64,000 nt of DNA from Phoronis australis (Eukaryota > Phoronida > Phoronidae): assembly GCA_002633005.1 (NCBI GenBank), contig NMRA01000204.1:128260-192259 (forward strand), given 5' to 3'. A program made the position numbers and the translations under genes. Shown here one piece after another: positions 34,338-47,400 of this stretch. The notes below the pieces were generated by a model. The model worked only from the letters and a program-made list of their open reading frames with translations, was not told the DNA's origin and did not search any database. Position 1 is the stretch's first letter, and every line of letters starts with the position of its first letter.

Positions 34338-36347
34338 CAGTGGCGGATCTACGGGGGGCTTCAGGGAGTTTAAATTCCCCCTTGGGACAGAACCAAAAAT
34401 TAAAAACTAAAAAACGTCGCCAGCAAAACAAAAACGACACCGCCAGCGTGTGTAAACTACCTCGAATAAATTGAGGGGGTTCACTATGAAAATATATAAT
34501 TTGTTTCCATTGTAATTTGCTGTAATCACGAAAATCAACGCATTTCGAGTTTTCGTGGCTCATCGGCGAGTCGTGCGCGCGCTTCCAGTACTGTGGGCGT
34601 ATTTCAACGCTCCGCGTTGCTCTTGCTGCCAAGGTCACAATTTGGCATGTGAAAAACTCGACAACAGTTAGACCACCGCTGTGCCTCCCAATGGAAATAC
34701 GTTTTTTTCTCAAAAAAGTAAGTTACGCCTGCCTCTATCTTTGGAGTTTCTTCGTGGATTTTCATTCAATTTTGGCTGACAATGTTGTGTTAGAGAGATG
34801 ACGACGCCCTCCTTTGGACATGTTCAATGTATTCTGTGTCATCTAATGGCCATGATATTAAAAACATTACTGGAATTGCATTACAGTCGTGGATGCATTT
34901 CATCGCTCCACGTAGCTCTAGTTGTTTACACAAAGCAAACATCGAAAAAATTTTCACCATTTGACCATTTGTTGCAATTTTCATTTGTCAAACGCTATAA
35001 AAAATGTGTTGGGGGATAGATTGGTTTTCAAATGAGAATATTTATTACACGACACACATCAGATCGAATCTTCTCAGAGTTGTCATAGAAAGTACCTCCC
35101 ACTGCAGCAGAATATCTGTAAAAGTTAGGGGTGTTGCGATGTTGCAATTAAAGGTACACGCACCAAATGATATCAAAATATACGAGACAAACTTCAACAG
35201 AAGTCTCCAAGACTCTGCCAAAATCGTATAATTTTTTCCAGAATAATTTGTCAGTTTAGTCGATTTTTTTGTCAGACTTGAATGTGCATTTGATGTCTAT
35301 TGTTTGTGACTGGACTTAAGCAGTATCTTGTCGCAACTTCGACTCCGCGCGCGCACGAAACAATACCTGCCTAGTTTTTGTTAAGATTTAACTAGAAATC
35401 AGTGGATTAGAGCCTATTCGAATGAAACATATGATTATTTTGAAAACTATTGGGTATGCTAGTCTTTTCACCTTTGGCACAGTACGTTTTACGTTGTATT
35501 GCCAGTGTTGTAGTGAAGGGTAGACGCACGTAGGAGCAGCCAACCACCTTTTGGCATTTGAACGTAGCTCCTACGCATCGCCGGTAAGTTGGCGCCCAAT
35601 GGCAGTGCTAAAGTAATACGATGGGTTTTGGGTGCCTACTTACCCAACGATGCTCTAATTTTACCACTATAGCACTGTGTATTCTAATTTGTTGGTATGT
35701 TGGAGAAAACTAAAACTTAGACCTGTCCATTCAAATATCGTTAAAGAAAAGTTACATACATGGGTGATCGATCGTAGGGCCAATGAATCACAAAAATCGA
35801 TTCTTTACCACAAAAAAAAATTCGCCTGATTGCCGGCCTTCATGAATAGGCCTATTCAATTCCAAGTTTCTTCGCGATCTTGAGACAACCCAGATTCCAA
35901 GTTCACCCACAGCATCGAAAACGGTAGTCAATGACACGCGTCCTAAGCGGCACGTAAGCGAGTGAATAATTACATAGCACCCCCACCCCTGGCCCCCCTT
36001 GGCTGGTACAAGCAAAATTAGACGGCAACAGCGTGAAGAAATATCGAGTTCACCAACTAGGAACGGCGGCGGGGAGGCCCCAGAGCGCGGGTGGAATCGT
36101 TTTCCCGTTTTTTTTCTTTACTCCTCCCTAGGAAATTTTTTTTCTTTAGTCCTCCCTAGGAAATTTTTTTTCTTTAGTCCTCCCTAGGAACCAGTATTCT
36201 AGATCCTCCGATAGAATTTGGGAACACCACTGAGATCCACATCGCCAGCCCCGCAACCTTTCGGGCCACCTCTGCAAACACTCGCACTTTTCCCAATTAT
36301 CCGAGGCAACATGTTGGACCCCCCATGGTATCATAGATCCGCCACTG
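34338..36347. mobile_element. 2-kb region bounded by CAGTGGCGGATCTA inverted ends
   Basis: Left end CAGTGGCGGATCTACGGGG, right end ATAGATCCGCCACTG, in opposite orientation 2 kb apart. The first ~260 bases match 18515-18784 in reverse. No transposase frame is visible and the immediate flanks do not form a target duplication. It may therefore be one non-autonomous element with other repeats nested in it (a hAT-like MITE at 35503-35677), or two separate element ends. Confidence 0.5.
35503..35677. mobile_element. 175-bp hAT-like MITE, relative of 6583-6741
   Basis: Ends CAGTGTTGTAG and CTATAGCACTG. The interior matches the 6.6-kb copy in reverse (GGCGCCCAA, CCTACTTAC, GTAGCTCCTACGC-type phrases). 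Flanks TGTATTGC and TGTATTCT agree at 6 of 8 positions, consistent with an aged 8-bp target duplication. Confidence 0.7.
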
Positions 36348-36819
36348 AATTAAGAGGCCTTTATTTTACTACACTCATTGTAGACTCACAACACGACATA
36401 CCGTTCGGCAATGAGCTTATCGGTTTCAGAAACCACAGAAGTGCGTCGTCCAATCACATTACTGGAAAGTCGAAAGCGCAGAATTCAAAGCGGAAAAACA
36501 TCGAATATGCTGCAGCCGAGGAATATTGTTATGAAATTTTGAGTAGCTATATTTGTTTGTAAGTTATTTTGTTTCACGTGGCATATCAGTATCTAATTTT
36601 AACTCAGCGCGTGCCAGTCGCAAAAGGTATTTATAACAATGTGACTGATATTTTAGTCATTGTGAGGCATAATTCGCCGAAAAGTTTCCAGCATATGAAA
36701 CGGATGGGCCAGCTGCTGCCGCTCAATTTTCTGGCACTCAAACTTGATGCATGTAATTGCTACACAAACTCAAATTAAGAATGTAGTTTTTACGTGCCCG
36801 CATGTTTATATGTGTTGCA

Positions 36820-37080
36820 TATTGCCGTCGTCTTTGTCTGGCTGTCCGAGTGTCCGGCATCCGCGCCTGTGTCTCCTAAACCCCTTGTAGGATCTTATTG
36901 AAATTTGACAGGTGTATTCCTACGGGGACTATATGCCATATAGTCCCCGTAGGAATACACCTGTATATGGGGTTGATGACAGAGGATGACGAGTTTTGGA
37001 CTAACCCGAATACCGCTGTGCCTCCTAGTGGCAATTTTTTACGTTTGCCTCTGTATTGTTGTGTCTTACCCCGACCACGT
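36820..37080 (+). repeat. Dispersed 'CTAGTGGC' repeat with a palindrome inside
   Basis: It contains TGTCTCCTAAACCCCTTGTAGG, ATCTTATTGAAATTTGACA and then TGTGCCTCCTAGTGGCAATTTT blocks, shared with 48970-49700 in OFD1. The perfect palindrome 36908-36964 lies in the middle, at the point where the related copies read on without inversion. Confidence 0.6.
36908..36964. repeat. Perfect 57-bp palindrome (28-bp arms, 1-base centre)
   Basis: The arms start ACAGGTGTATTCCTACGGGG and run 28 bases. The second arm is the exact reverse complement after a single C. With essentially no loop it can form a cruciform or hairpin. No matching gene or terminator context is present. Confidence 0.95.
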
Positions 37081-37544
37081 TAGTCTAATATACACTAGAA
37101 CTATAAGAGTATAAGACAGCTTACTTAACTGGTTATATGCAGGTCTCTGAAGTCTACGTTGGAGTCGTGTTATATTGCGTTGGAGTCGTATTAGATTGCG
37201 TCTTGTCTCTTTCGAGTCTCAAGTGCGAAGAACGAGTGAACCACGAGGTCGTGACGTCATCGTTACATCATGTTACATCATCCATCCCAGCAGGCTCCAT
37301 CCATTATCCAATCCCAGCCAAGATAACAGAGAAGCCCGCGAACCTGACTATCCAATTAAACCTCACGTAACATATGCACTGGCTCACTACAGTATCTTCA
37401 AAGGTCCTCAACTGATTTTCATGAAATTTGGCACATAGGCATGGATGTATAACTGCCCTATTGCTACTTTGTTGCGCTATTTAGGGATTCTTAAAATAGC
37501 CTTCCTGATGTATGAATATTCCAAGAACGTGCAGATTCTTACAG

Positions 37545-37694
37545 GTTTGGAACACAAATATATCGCCTGTGGTAGTTGATCTACCAACACTGCCCTCTGT
37601 AGTTGATAATGTACTTCCCATCATGCCTGAGATGTCATGGGATATAGGCGATGACCCTGTAATAGAACTGCTCTACCAATTTATTTTTGATTGA
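37545..37694 (+). CDS. Candidate terminal exon of an unknown gene
   Basis: After a good acceptor (GATTCTTACAG) the frame reads VWNTNISPVVVDLPTLPSV, continues to MPEMSWDIGDDPVIELLYQF and ends IFD-stop, 49 codons. The composition is acidic and hydrophobic and looks coding. No upstream exon can be identified and I do not know the family. It may also be chance. Confidence 0.2.
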   Translation, partial: VWNTNISPVVVDLPTLPSVVDNVLPIMPEMSWDIGDDPVIELLYQFIFD

Positions 37695-37823
37695 TAAATA
37701 ATTATGTACTAAGTAATTATGTATGGAAGCAGTTACTTGTGAATAAGAGATTGGATATAAATACTTTGCCAAAATTGTGATTAACTTCCTTTCCTTTTTT
37801 TTACCTTGGCCACAAGAAAACAT

Positions 37824-37905
37824 GGCTGTCTATGGACTGTTTATGAGATTAAATTTTGAGTAAAGGCTGTCTATAGACTGTTTATGATATTAAATTTTGA
37901 GTAAA
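37824..37905 (+). repeat. 41-bp unit repeated twice in tandem
   Basis: 37824-37864 and 37865-37905 differ at only about two positions. Each begins GGCTGTCTAT and ends TTTTGAGTAAA. It is a short duplication about 530 bp upstream of the OFD1 start codon, in the likely promoter region. Confidence 0.9.
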
Positions 37906-38436
37906 AGATCAAAGAACATGGAAAAAGATCTTGACATGTAAGTTTGAACTTGTTGGGCGTTCTGATTTTCAGTATGTTATGACTCAAAAGGTATTGCCAA
38001 CTCCCACCAATAAGTCACTATTGATTCACAAGTTGCCCATGAGGGCTTGCTGTTGCTCGACAGAGCTGTGCTGGTGGACCAGCTTAACTTGCCTTAGTAC
38101 AAGACACCACAATACTGTGCTTTGGAACGATGTGGGTGAAAAACTGGCAAATTCTGACATAAAACTACAGTTAGTAAAACTACAATTTTAGTTGATTAAA
38201 GGTACCTGTAATGGGTTATGGGTGCTGAAATATTACCGTTTTATCGTTATTCCGTTAGTAAATTTGCAAAGCGATAATGTGCGTCGGCTTTCAGCACCAC
38301 TTTGTAGAAAATATGTTACTTTTAAACATTCAATACATGGGTTTTCATGTAATATTAAGGTGACTTGTTAGCTTTATAGAGACTGGTTATAATGCTTTGT
38401 TACAAAAGTAGTTCTTTTGACAGATATTACGTTGCA

Positions 38437-41400
38437 ATGGAAGGAGAGGAGAGCGGCCTTAGTGCCAAGGACCTCAAAAAGAAAATCTATGACAGTCTGA
38501 AACAGAAGGGCCTGGTCGATTCCCTTAAGGTAAACCTTTATAGATTTGAAAAATAGATGATTTTTAGTCAGTAACGATGTAAAATTCTAATATTTGTTGT
38601 TGAAGTAACTGTCCAAAAATGTAACTTTGGGTGTGAGGATTGTTTTGTTTGTGTTGTTGTAAATAAAGACTAGAACCTTGTGGATGATTGCACTGTAATC
38701 CATTTCCCAACTCTGAAGGAACCTCGCCACCTGTTGGGCATTTGAACAATAAAGCACTAAGCATGAACCTGTTAAAAGACTTTTTTAACCATCTTTTGTT
38801 TGTGGTGTGTCTAACACAGGTGACTGTAAGTCCTTTCCCATACAGATAATTCCGCTACCATCGAAGATCTGATGTTAACATTGGTTAACCGCGAAGTTAA
38901 GCATTACTGTTCACCATCGGCTTCAGAGTTATTGAATAACTAATTCAGTGGAGTTATGGCAAGATGGCCGAGTATCAGCTGATCTCAGCAAAAACAATAT
39001 GGCAGGAATTTGTTTTGTTTACATTCAGTGATTTTTTGGTAATGTAAAGAAATCAGCATTTACATGGATCAATTGAACCATGATGCTTTTACTGCCAAAA
39101 CAACAGATATTATCCAGTCACTGCTGGCTGTTGGCAAACGCAGTGTTCCCTGCTGATAATTGTGATGGCATTGAAGTTAAATGTTCCGAATCCACTTCCT
39201 ACTCCGGAGTAAAGTCACTCAGTTAACTTCTATCCAAAACCGTTGTTAAGTGCTCCCATTAACTGAAGCACTTACGCTTGAGAGCCAGCGGGTAAGGCCT
39301 TCGTGATACCACTGTCTGCACTCTTAACACAGTAGGATGACTTGAGTGGGGCACGTATTAACCAATAAGAGATTTCTTTTCTTAATTGTCTTAATACCCC
39401 CAACAACATTGGAATGTAGAAGTACCTAAAACTCCCTTTTTAAGTTTTGTAACTCTACTTAGAACTTTAGCTCTTTAGCTGACTGCTAGCAACATGAATA
39501 TACTCGTTTTCAGTCCCAACTTCGCAATCGTCTGGTGTCCGAGCTTCAACGCACAGCGTCACAAGTGAAGAAAGACCCAAAAGTGGCTGAGGAGCGTTCG
39601 TTACTACTGCAAGCATCCAACAGTCTGGTCTTGGATCACATGCGTAGAAACAGCTATGAGTACTCTCTTAGCATCTTTGGACCAGAATGTGGTATGACTG
39701 ACGACAAGGTAAGTGGACTCGAAAGTGTCTGATGATTTTAATTCACCATGGTTTTCCACCTGACCATGTTATTATCACTCATTTGAGGGGAAGGTGACTG
39801 TACCTTAAAGTTGGGTAAATTTTTCCAATGTGGGGAATGTACCGCCTGTGTTGCATTTACATGACATTAGTTGACACGGAACAACTGACATGGAAAAAGT
39901 TGTTCAAAATACAATTTTCTTGTTATACTAGACAAATTTTGAAGTTCATCAAATTTGCTCAGTTTCTAATTGATTATGCATAATCGACTTCGCAAGTTAT
40001 GTTCACGTTCCAGATAATTTCCTGTCGTCTTTTTTTGATGATTCGTTGTGAATATCTGGTGACTGTACAATATTTACCTAAAACCGCTGTGATTATTTGC
40101 CTTCGAGGTGTATTTTCTGACAATCCTATGTTGAACTTAAGAACCCAATTGAGTGGGATTTAGCCACTTCGATCTGCAATGGACTGGAAATGGTTGGTGT
40201 AGGAAGCGACTCTGAATTGTTTCATGACCAGCAGTAGGCACCTTTTTGTTTAAACCAAAGTACACGGAGGCTGAATACACACAGGCCCAGACAGCGACTG
40301 AGCCTAGTGTACAAGACATCAAGGACATTCACAGCGTATTGTCATGGCAATCTCAGTGGAATATGGATGTCACTGCGAGTATGACAAGACTAAAGCACTG
40401 CTGTAAAATGCAGAGCTGCTCATAGGTACTGGGCTGCAGTCGTCAACAGGACATGTTGAAGCTGTGCTGGCTGTTAGCCTTGGACGCTGCTGTGACTTTC
40501 AAATGCATGCTGGGTGATACCAACTTCATAGCCTAGAGTCACCACAGTGGCTGCAGCTCGCGACGTTGTACGTTATAAAAAGGGCACTCCGAGCAGGTTG
40601 TGATAGAGCAGAGAAGAAAAATATTGACGGTGCAGTATTTGCTTCGGAACATGCGTTGAAGGTACTCTCATGAGCTCTAGGTGTATGTACCTTTTGTAAT
40701 CCAATGGTTGAAGATATGTTTACCGTACACGCGATAAATTTCACTGATTTAGCTGTGGTATGAATGGACTATGCTGCATTCTCGACACGAACGAGACAAC
40801 TACAACGGGTCTTGTCCTCTGGAAATTGGTTAAACGGAGCACCTAAACTCTTCAAGAGCTCATAATGGTTGCATTTCTTTGTGCAACAGTCTCCAGGTAT
40901 ACAGTCAGATGTGCATGTAAAGAAAGATGACAGAAATGATCTCTGAAGTGACGCATGCGTATTTAATTAGAACATGGGGAAATTTGATGAACACCAAAAT
41001 TTGTACAGGATAAACAGAAAATCCTATTTTAATCAAACATGATGGTAAAAATGATTGACTTCCTTTTAAGTCTCTATGAATGTAAACATTTGTTTTTGTA
41101 TAATGAACTTGTAGCCACAGAAATAAAGTTTGTATTGATATGATTATTTTAATAACACTGCGTTTTGCTCTGTTTAAGCTGCCTGAAAAACAAGAATTGT
41201 TTTCACAATATTCCTTACCCTGATGGTATTTTATTTTTGTTACCAACACGAACATTGAGACCATCAGCAACTCAGGAAAATGCTGCAGACTTTATTGGGA
41301 TTGGTCAACTCTATGATGAATCTGAAGGTGGCGCTGTATGCATTGCCTGCAACTTGAGAATCTTTTGACCATAAGGAATATTGTGATGTCAATTTTAGGA

Positions 41401-44400
41401 GAATAAAAGTCCTAATTGGAGTTTTGTTTTTAGGCAGCTAGACTGAAGAGCAGCGGGCAAAGCATAGCTATTTGTTAATTAACAACAAGGCGTTTTCAGT
41501 GCAATGAAGAAAATGCAAATATGTATAAAGTGATGTTGGCTATCAAATAAATGATGTTTATTACTGTGATCATTAATTACAGATCTGTCTATGATTGACT
41601 CACTCCAGTCCTTCCAGTATATTACACACATATGTAATAAAATCTCTGGGAATTATAGAAGTATAATTCATATATGGGAAATCTAAAAATGGGGTATTAC
41701 CTAGAAAATTTAGTGTGGCCTCTCTATTTCAGGTTCTCACCACTCGGGACCTCCTCGAATTGCTTCATATCAATCCCAAGTCGAAGCTGTACAGAAATTT
41801 GGTAATTTAAACCGTGATTCCCATCAAATCTTTTTCGCAGTTGTAATTTCTAGGAAAGTGATGTGGAAAATCTATATCAATGTCCTCAACTTTCTTGAGA
41901 AATGAAAGCAATGTTTCGTCGGTAGGCGACTGCTGTCGTTTTCAGGCTTCTGCGACACCTGGTAGCGTGATTTGATCTTAAGGCAATTAATGGGGAACTT
42001 TGAGCATTGCCTGGTTCCTTGTTTATGACAGTTTGAGGGGCGGAAGTTTGATTATCATAAAGACATTTGGTTATTAATAAGCGTCATTGTGTTCATAGAA
42101 ACTTTGGTACAATTTGTTCAGAACACGCAAAAGGAGTGCAGGGGAGTGAATGAGAACCTGGATATAATGCGAAAGCTATTTCTGGGGCAGTGCTCATATT
42201 TTAGTAAAAAAACACTCAAAAGTAAAGACTTATGCTTATGGTGAGTGACTGGTAAATTTCAGTGAAAACTGTTTCCGTGGCATGTAATGTCTCCCATATG
42301 TTTTTTTTTGATTTTTTTAGGCAAAAGGCATTGCTGACTGCAACAAGAAAGGTAGGTTGAGAAGCAAATTTTGTCCATGCTGAAAATTTCAGTCACTATA
42401 ACTTCTACGACACAGCTGCCGTCAATTAAATTTGTTTTTAACTCATTTAGTATGTTACTGCTCTGTAGAAGACATGCGAGAGTGGGTCTATATTTTTCTT
42501 TGACACAGTGAGGAATTGACATGTTATTTGTTGTATGACAGGTTGTAATACTTAGCAGTGGCTTATGATATTATGGTAAAAGGTCGCCAATTTTGGACGC
42601 AATATTGCTAACAACTGAAATCTTATTTCCTCTTTTGTTCATAAAAGATATGTAGCACCTTATTAGCGTAGCTATCATCAGACTATTGATATTCTTAACA
42701 GTGTTTGAAAACCTTGAAAGTGACATGGGGCAATGTTGACAATTCCTTTCATCCTTAATTGAGTTTTTACTATTAGTTGATTAACAGTGGTCTTCTTTTT
42801 AATGAAAATTTAAATATTGTCTCTGTAACACACTTGTAAACTTACCTTATTCCATGCAGGCTTCCTCTGGCATCTGATACAAGAACTAGCCAGTAGTCTC
42901 GGAGCTCCACAAATGGAGTCACAAGTGCAGACTGAACCCATAGGACTTGGTGCTCTCTCTACTTTAAGTGAGCATATATTTCACGGTGAAAATGTCTTCA
43001 TCTTAATTAGACGCAATGGTTTTCAAAAAATAAATAAAGTTTGAGCAGTGTTCTGCATAAAGCAGTAGAACATTGTTCTTTATTGCGAAACTGCAGTGAT
43101 TTTTACAAGAACGTGTTTCAACTTTTTGAAATTAGCATTGCTTTTCGTAGCTTTTGGTAGATTGCCCAGAACACTTGGTTCAATTGACATCTACTGTGTC
43201 CAGTGCAAATGACCCTTGTTTTCTTTAGACTAACATATTGTTTGTATGCACATACTGTCACGTCACACCACTTGGAGGGCAAATGAACCTTTAAGGGACA
43301 TTATCGTCATGGTCTGACACTTTGCTGGCAGACCTAATTGCTACTCGATAAATGCCAGCGTATGTGAAGCGTATTTAACTGTTGAAAAAGGCAAGATGCT
43401 GCTCATGGGATGGATGAAACAACAGTTGGCTGCAAACAGTAATTGCACAGATATTGGACTCGCTAGTTCCCTGCGTGTCTGCTAGAGAACACGCAGGTAT
43501 CATTCAGTAGCACGCGCTTTGTCACTGGTTGATGTAACCTCGGCAGTCATTGGTTAGCTTTACAACAAAGAACGAAAGTGGCGGACTGTGAACGATTTAG
43601 CCTTGTCATGCAAGAAACGTGACAGCAAATATTTTGTTTCTGCAGTAATGTTTAATAGCGCGTGCTTTAAGCGCATACAATGCACACACATCTGGCTGTT
43701 CTCATACATTATTCATAACCATATTTCTCTTCTGAATTAATGTCATCGCAATAAATCGCCTGGAATTCCAATGACAGCTGCACAGCCTTCGCCAGTGAAA
43801 CTAACCTGCTTCATGTGATACAATAATATATCACCAGTTGATTTCAAGCCTAGATATCATTTCAAGTCAGTGTAAGTTACAATATCAGACTCACTTATTA
43901 CACAGCGTGGCCTAAATCAAGTGTTGGCTTTCAACAGGTGTCAAGTGTAGATTCTCTTTTTGTGGTAGATGATAAGTTAGACCATGTGGAAGAGATGTAC
44001 TCCAGTAGGAAAGAAGGTCACCTTCGACACAGCGTGATGCAGGCAGAAGAGAGAATACTGTCTTATCAGAGACAGCTGGAGGAACGTTACCGTGGCGACA
44101 TGAAGTTGGAGGTAGGCATGGGGAAGTGAACCGAATGGGTGATTGTGTACTCACTAGGTGAAAGTTGGTTTCTCTTTTTATCATGTGAACCGGTTGGGAA
44201 CAGGAAGCTGTTTGCCTGTAAGGCCACATTTGTAGGATTAGTGTCTCCTGTAAGTGTGTTGTCATACTAGTGCCACTTAGTGAATTTTGAATTTGTAAGA
44301 TGAAGATACCTGTTGATGTGTAAGTGTCCGTGGGCGAATTGTCAGTAAATCAATTTATATGACATCGTGCATTAAACATTTCCAGCAGTATTTACTGTGA

Positions 44401-47400
44401 CTTTGGCCTGGGATTGTTGTCTGAAGTATTGTAATTTGTTTATGAATGTGAGTGAGAGGACAGCCTAATAGCTGTCAGAATATTGTGAATTTAATGGTAA
44501 ACATCTTGTGTTTCTGTTCAAGATTTATTTTTATCGCGTTTGCAGCTCGCACGTTTCAAAGAAGTTGAGCTGTCAAGGATGAGAATGGAAGAAAGAGAAA
44601 AGTGCAGAAAAGAGATAGCAGACGCCAGACGAGATGTAGGTCTTTGCCATCAGTTCTTGTCTGCTTTATGTAATATCACACGAGTGAATGGTTTATGCTC
44701 ACTGTTTATTAAGTTCATCTGTACAACACTGAGATCACAACGTATCCTTGCGGTGAGATTGTGGTCTGGTGACAGAAAAGATTTCAAATGAATGTTTTTT
44801 TAAGCAATATTCAAAATGATGTGCTCAATGCTGCTGCCAATTTAAGTTTTGTAGCAAACTCCTGTCACAGGTCCTGTAGATGACTTTAGTAAAATCGTGA
44901 ATTCGGTTATGTGATGTTAGTAATTACCATTTATACCATGATCTCAATGTCGGTGTCATTTTTAACCCGTATCCTGCGCTAGGTGAGGTCAGCCGACATG
45001 CCAATTATCCTATTACAATGGTTGGGTGTACTCAATCGACTATAATAAGTTACAGCTGAGCTGCGCTAGGAGGGTGCACTCACCCCAGGACACTTGTGAT
45101 TTTCATTCAGAAATTGTAAGAGCCCTGGAATGTTGTTTAGATATGTGACCATGAGCATTCCATACTTCACAGTTTCATCTACTGTTCTCCAATTTAAACC
45201 ATATGGCTGTGATTACTAGTTTGGGAGATATTGGCAGGTTTATGTAAGTATAGGCACATAGTTTCATTATATGGCTGGAGCCATACGGGAGAGGATGACA
45301 GTGGATCAGTTTACTTTCACCAAGGTTATGATAAAGACTTACACATGGTGAAAATTTCCATTAAATTCTGCACAAGTTTTATGTTGACTTCTTTTCTGTT
45401 AATTTAATATATCCCCTTCAAATTACCAATTTAAAGTTGTTAGGTCATTTATCTGGGTGACTTCCACAACAGCTTAGTGTACAGCAGTAGTGGTGACCTG
45501 CTTAGCTCAGGACACAGGGAAAGTAGTCTGAATAGAGGATCAGCATCAGCAGGATAAAGGTTAAAAAAGTTTATTCCTCATAGAGCACACTTACCACACC
45601 TTAAGTCAAAGGTTGCACATCGGTTCTCCAGAATTATTGCCTCCAGTTTAGTCCGTGCAAGGAGTCATAAATAGTGAGCTGGGCCCGGTCGCTTGAAAAC
45701 TAATACTCTGGATTTCAGCAATGACGTCGCATTTTCGCACGCTGTGTTGCCATTGTTGCGTTTGACATCATGCAATTAGACATTCACGCAACCTAACCCT
45801 GGATTTCTTTATTTTCTACAGTTGGAGCATACTTATAAGGTCAAGTGTGATGCTTTGGCTGAGAGAGAAAAACATTCCATGGAGAGATTGGTGAAAGAAC
45901 AACAGGTTGGTGAGATTGACCCCATCGTTTGTATTATACCTTTCTCACCAGCAGTTTACTCTACTGGCGTATTACTGACTGCAATGATAGTTTTGAATGG
46001 TCACTTAACACCATTACCTCACTAAATTTACGGGAGTAGTAAGTTCATTCCTCTTCAAAACATGAGATTAGCAATCGTAATAAAATTTAGTCCAGTGTCG
46101 TAAGTCGGGGTGAACGCTTAATCCATCACTGTAGCAAATGACTTGTAGGTCACTGATAGATCAGTGTGTGTCAACACTTCTGTAGTCTAACTGTAACAGA
46201 GCAAGTCTCCAGTGAACATCAAAAATGTGTATTTCACCTCATCACGTATACGTTCAGTTCAGTTACACATGATAACGATCAATTTTCATGAAGGCTAAGG
46301 AAGGAACACCCTTCTCCTAAGCCTGTCGCTAGCGAAGTGCCCGACACATACAGTCGCGCCCACATGCCCACGTAACTAAGGCGCACTGAGACGCAACAAA
46401 GACATTAGCATAAGAATACCTGAACATTTGCAACTAAATAAGAATAACAATAAGCGTTACTTACGTCCCATCACATAACTCTCTTTTATATGTAAGCCAT
46501 TAGCTAGGCCAGTTTGGTGTGATGAGATAACTTCATGCCAAAATTTCTGGCTAACTGTATTCCGCAGGTTCATCAACAGGAAATAGATGCGCTATTCAAA
46601 GTAAAAGCTGGATATTGCCCTTAAACAGGATTATGCTGCTCTGTTATTCCTTCAAAGCTGAGTGTAGTCATTGCTTTAGTACCATTACCGCAGCATAACA
46701 AAATGAATCAAACTTCATGCTCTGTTTCTGTCCCGATTTTTCAGATTCAGGAGAAAGATATCTACGCTCAGCGACAGTCGATACTTAATGAAATTGAACT
46801 TTCAAGGAAACGCGATCGCGATTTACAAAGGGAGGCCGACAATATGAAAAGGTTCACAACACGTAGTTTCTTAGTGACTAAGTTTCAAATGCATGAAACT
46901 TGTTTGTATTTGAGCGAAGTCTTTCAGTTTAGTCTGTTGTCATTGAAATGACAGGAGTATGTTGTCCATAATGTTGGCTATATGTTTTGCCAATCAGTGT
47001 TTTTGATGCAATGTTGAAGGTGCCTACTTTCTTTCAGGGGAATTTACTTTAGATTTAGGCTGCTTACCCTCTACACAACTAGTCTTAATTTGTTGTCTAG
47101 AAGTGGTTTCTGACTTTGGAAATTTGCGAAACTACTGTAATTAGAATCAAAATTTTACTATCTTCAAACATGTGTGGCTCATTAGTTAGAAGTTTTTGTT
47201 GAACATATGTTTCTAATCTAGAGAGAAAATGCTGCACGAGGACCGGTTAAAAAGTTTGGAAGCTGTACTAAAGAAGCGGGAAAAGGATTTAGAACAGACG
47301 GAGAGAGGATTTGAGGACAAGCTGGCAGACGAAATGAATAAGTAAGACATGACTCGAGTCACTTTGTGACAGGGAAAAGCTATTTTGATCAATTCGAAAA

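Noticed and set aside
43912-44265. 117-residue minus-strand open frame
   Set aside because: Antisense to a clear OFD1 exon (43951-44111) and without family resemblance.
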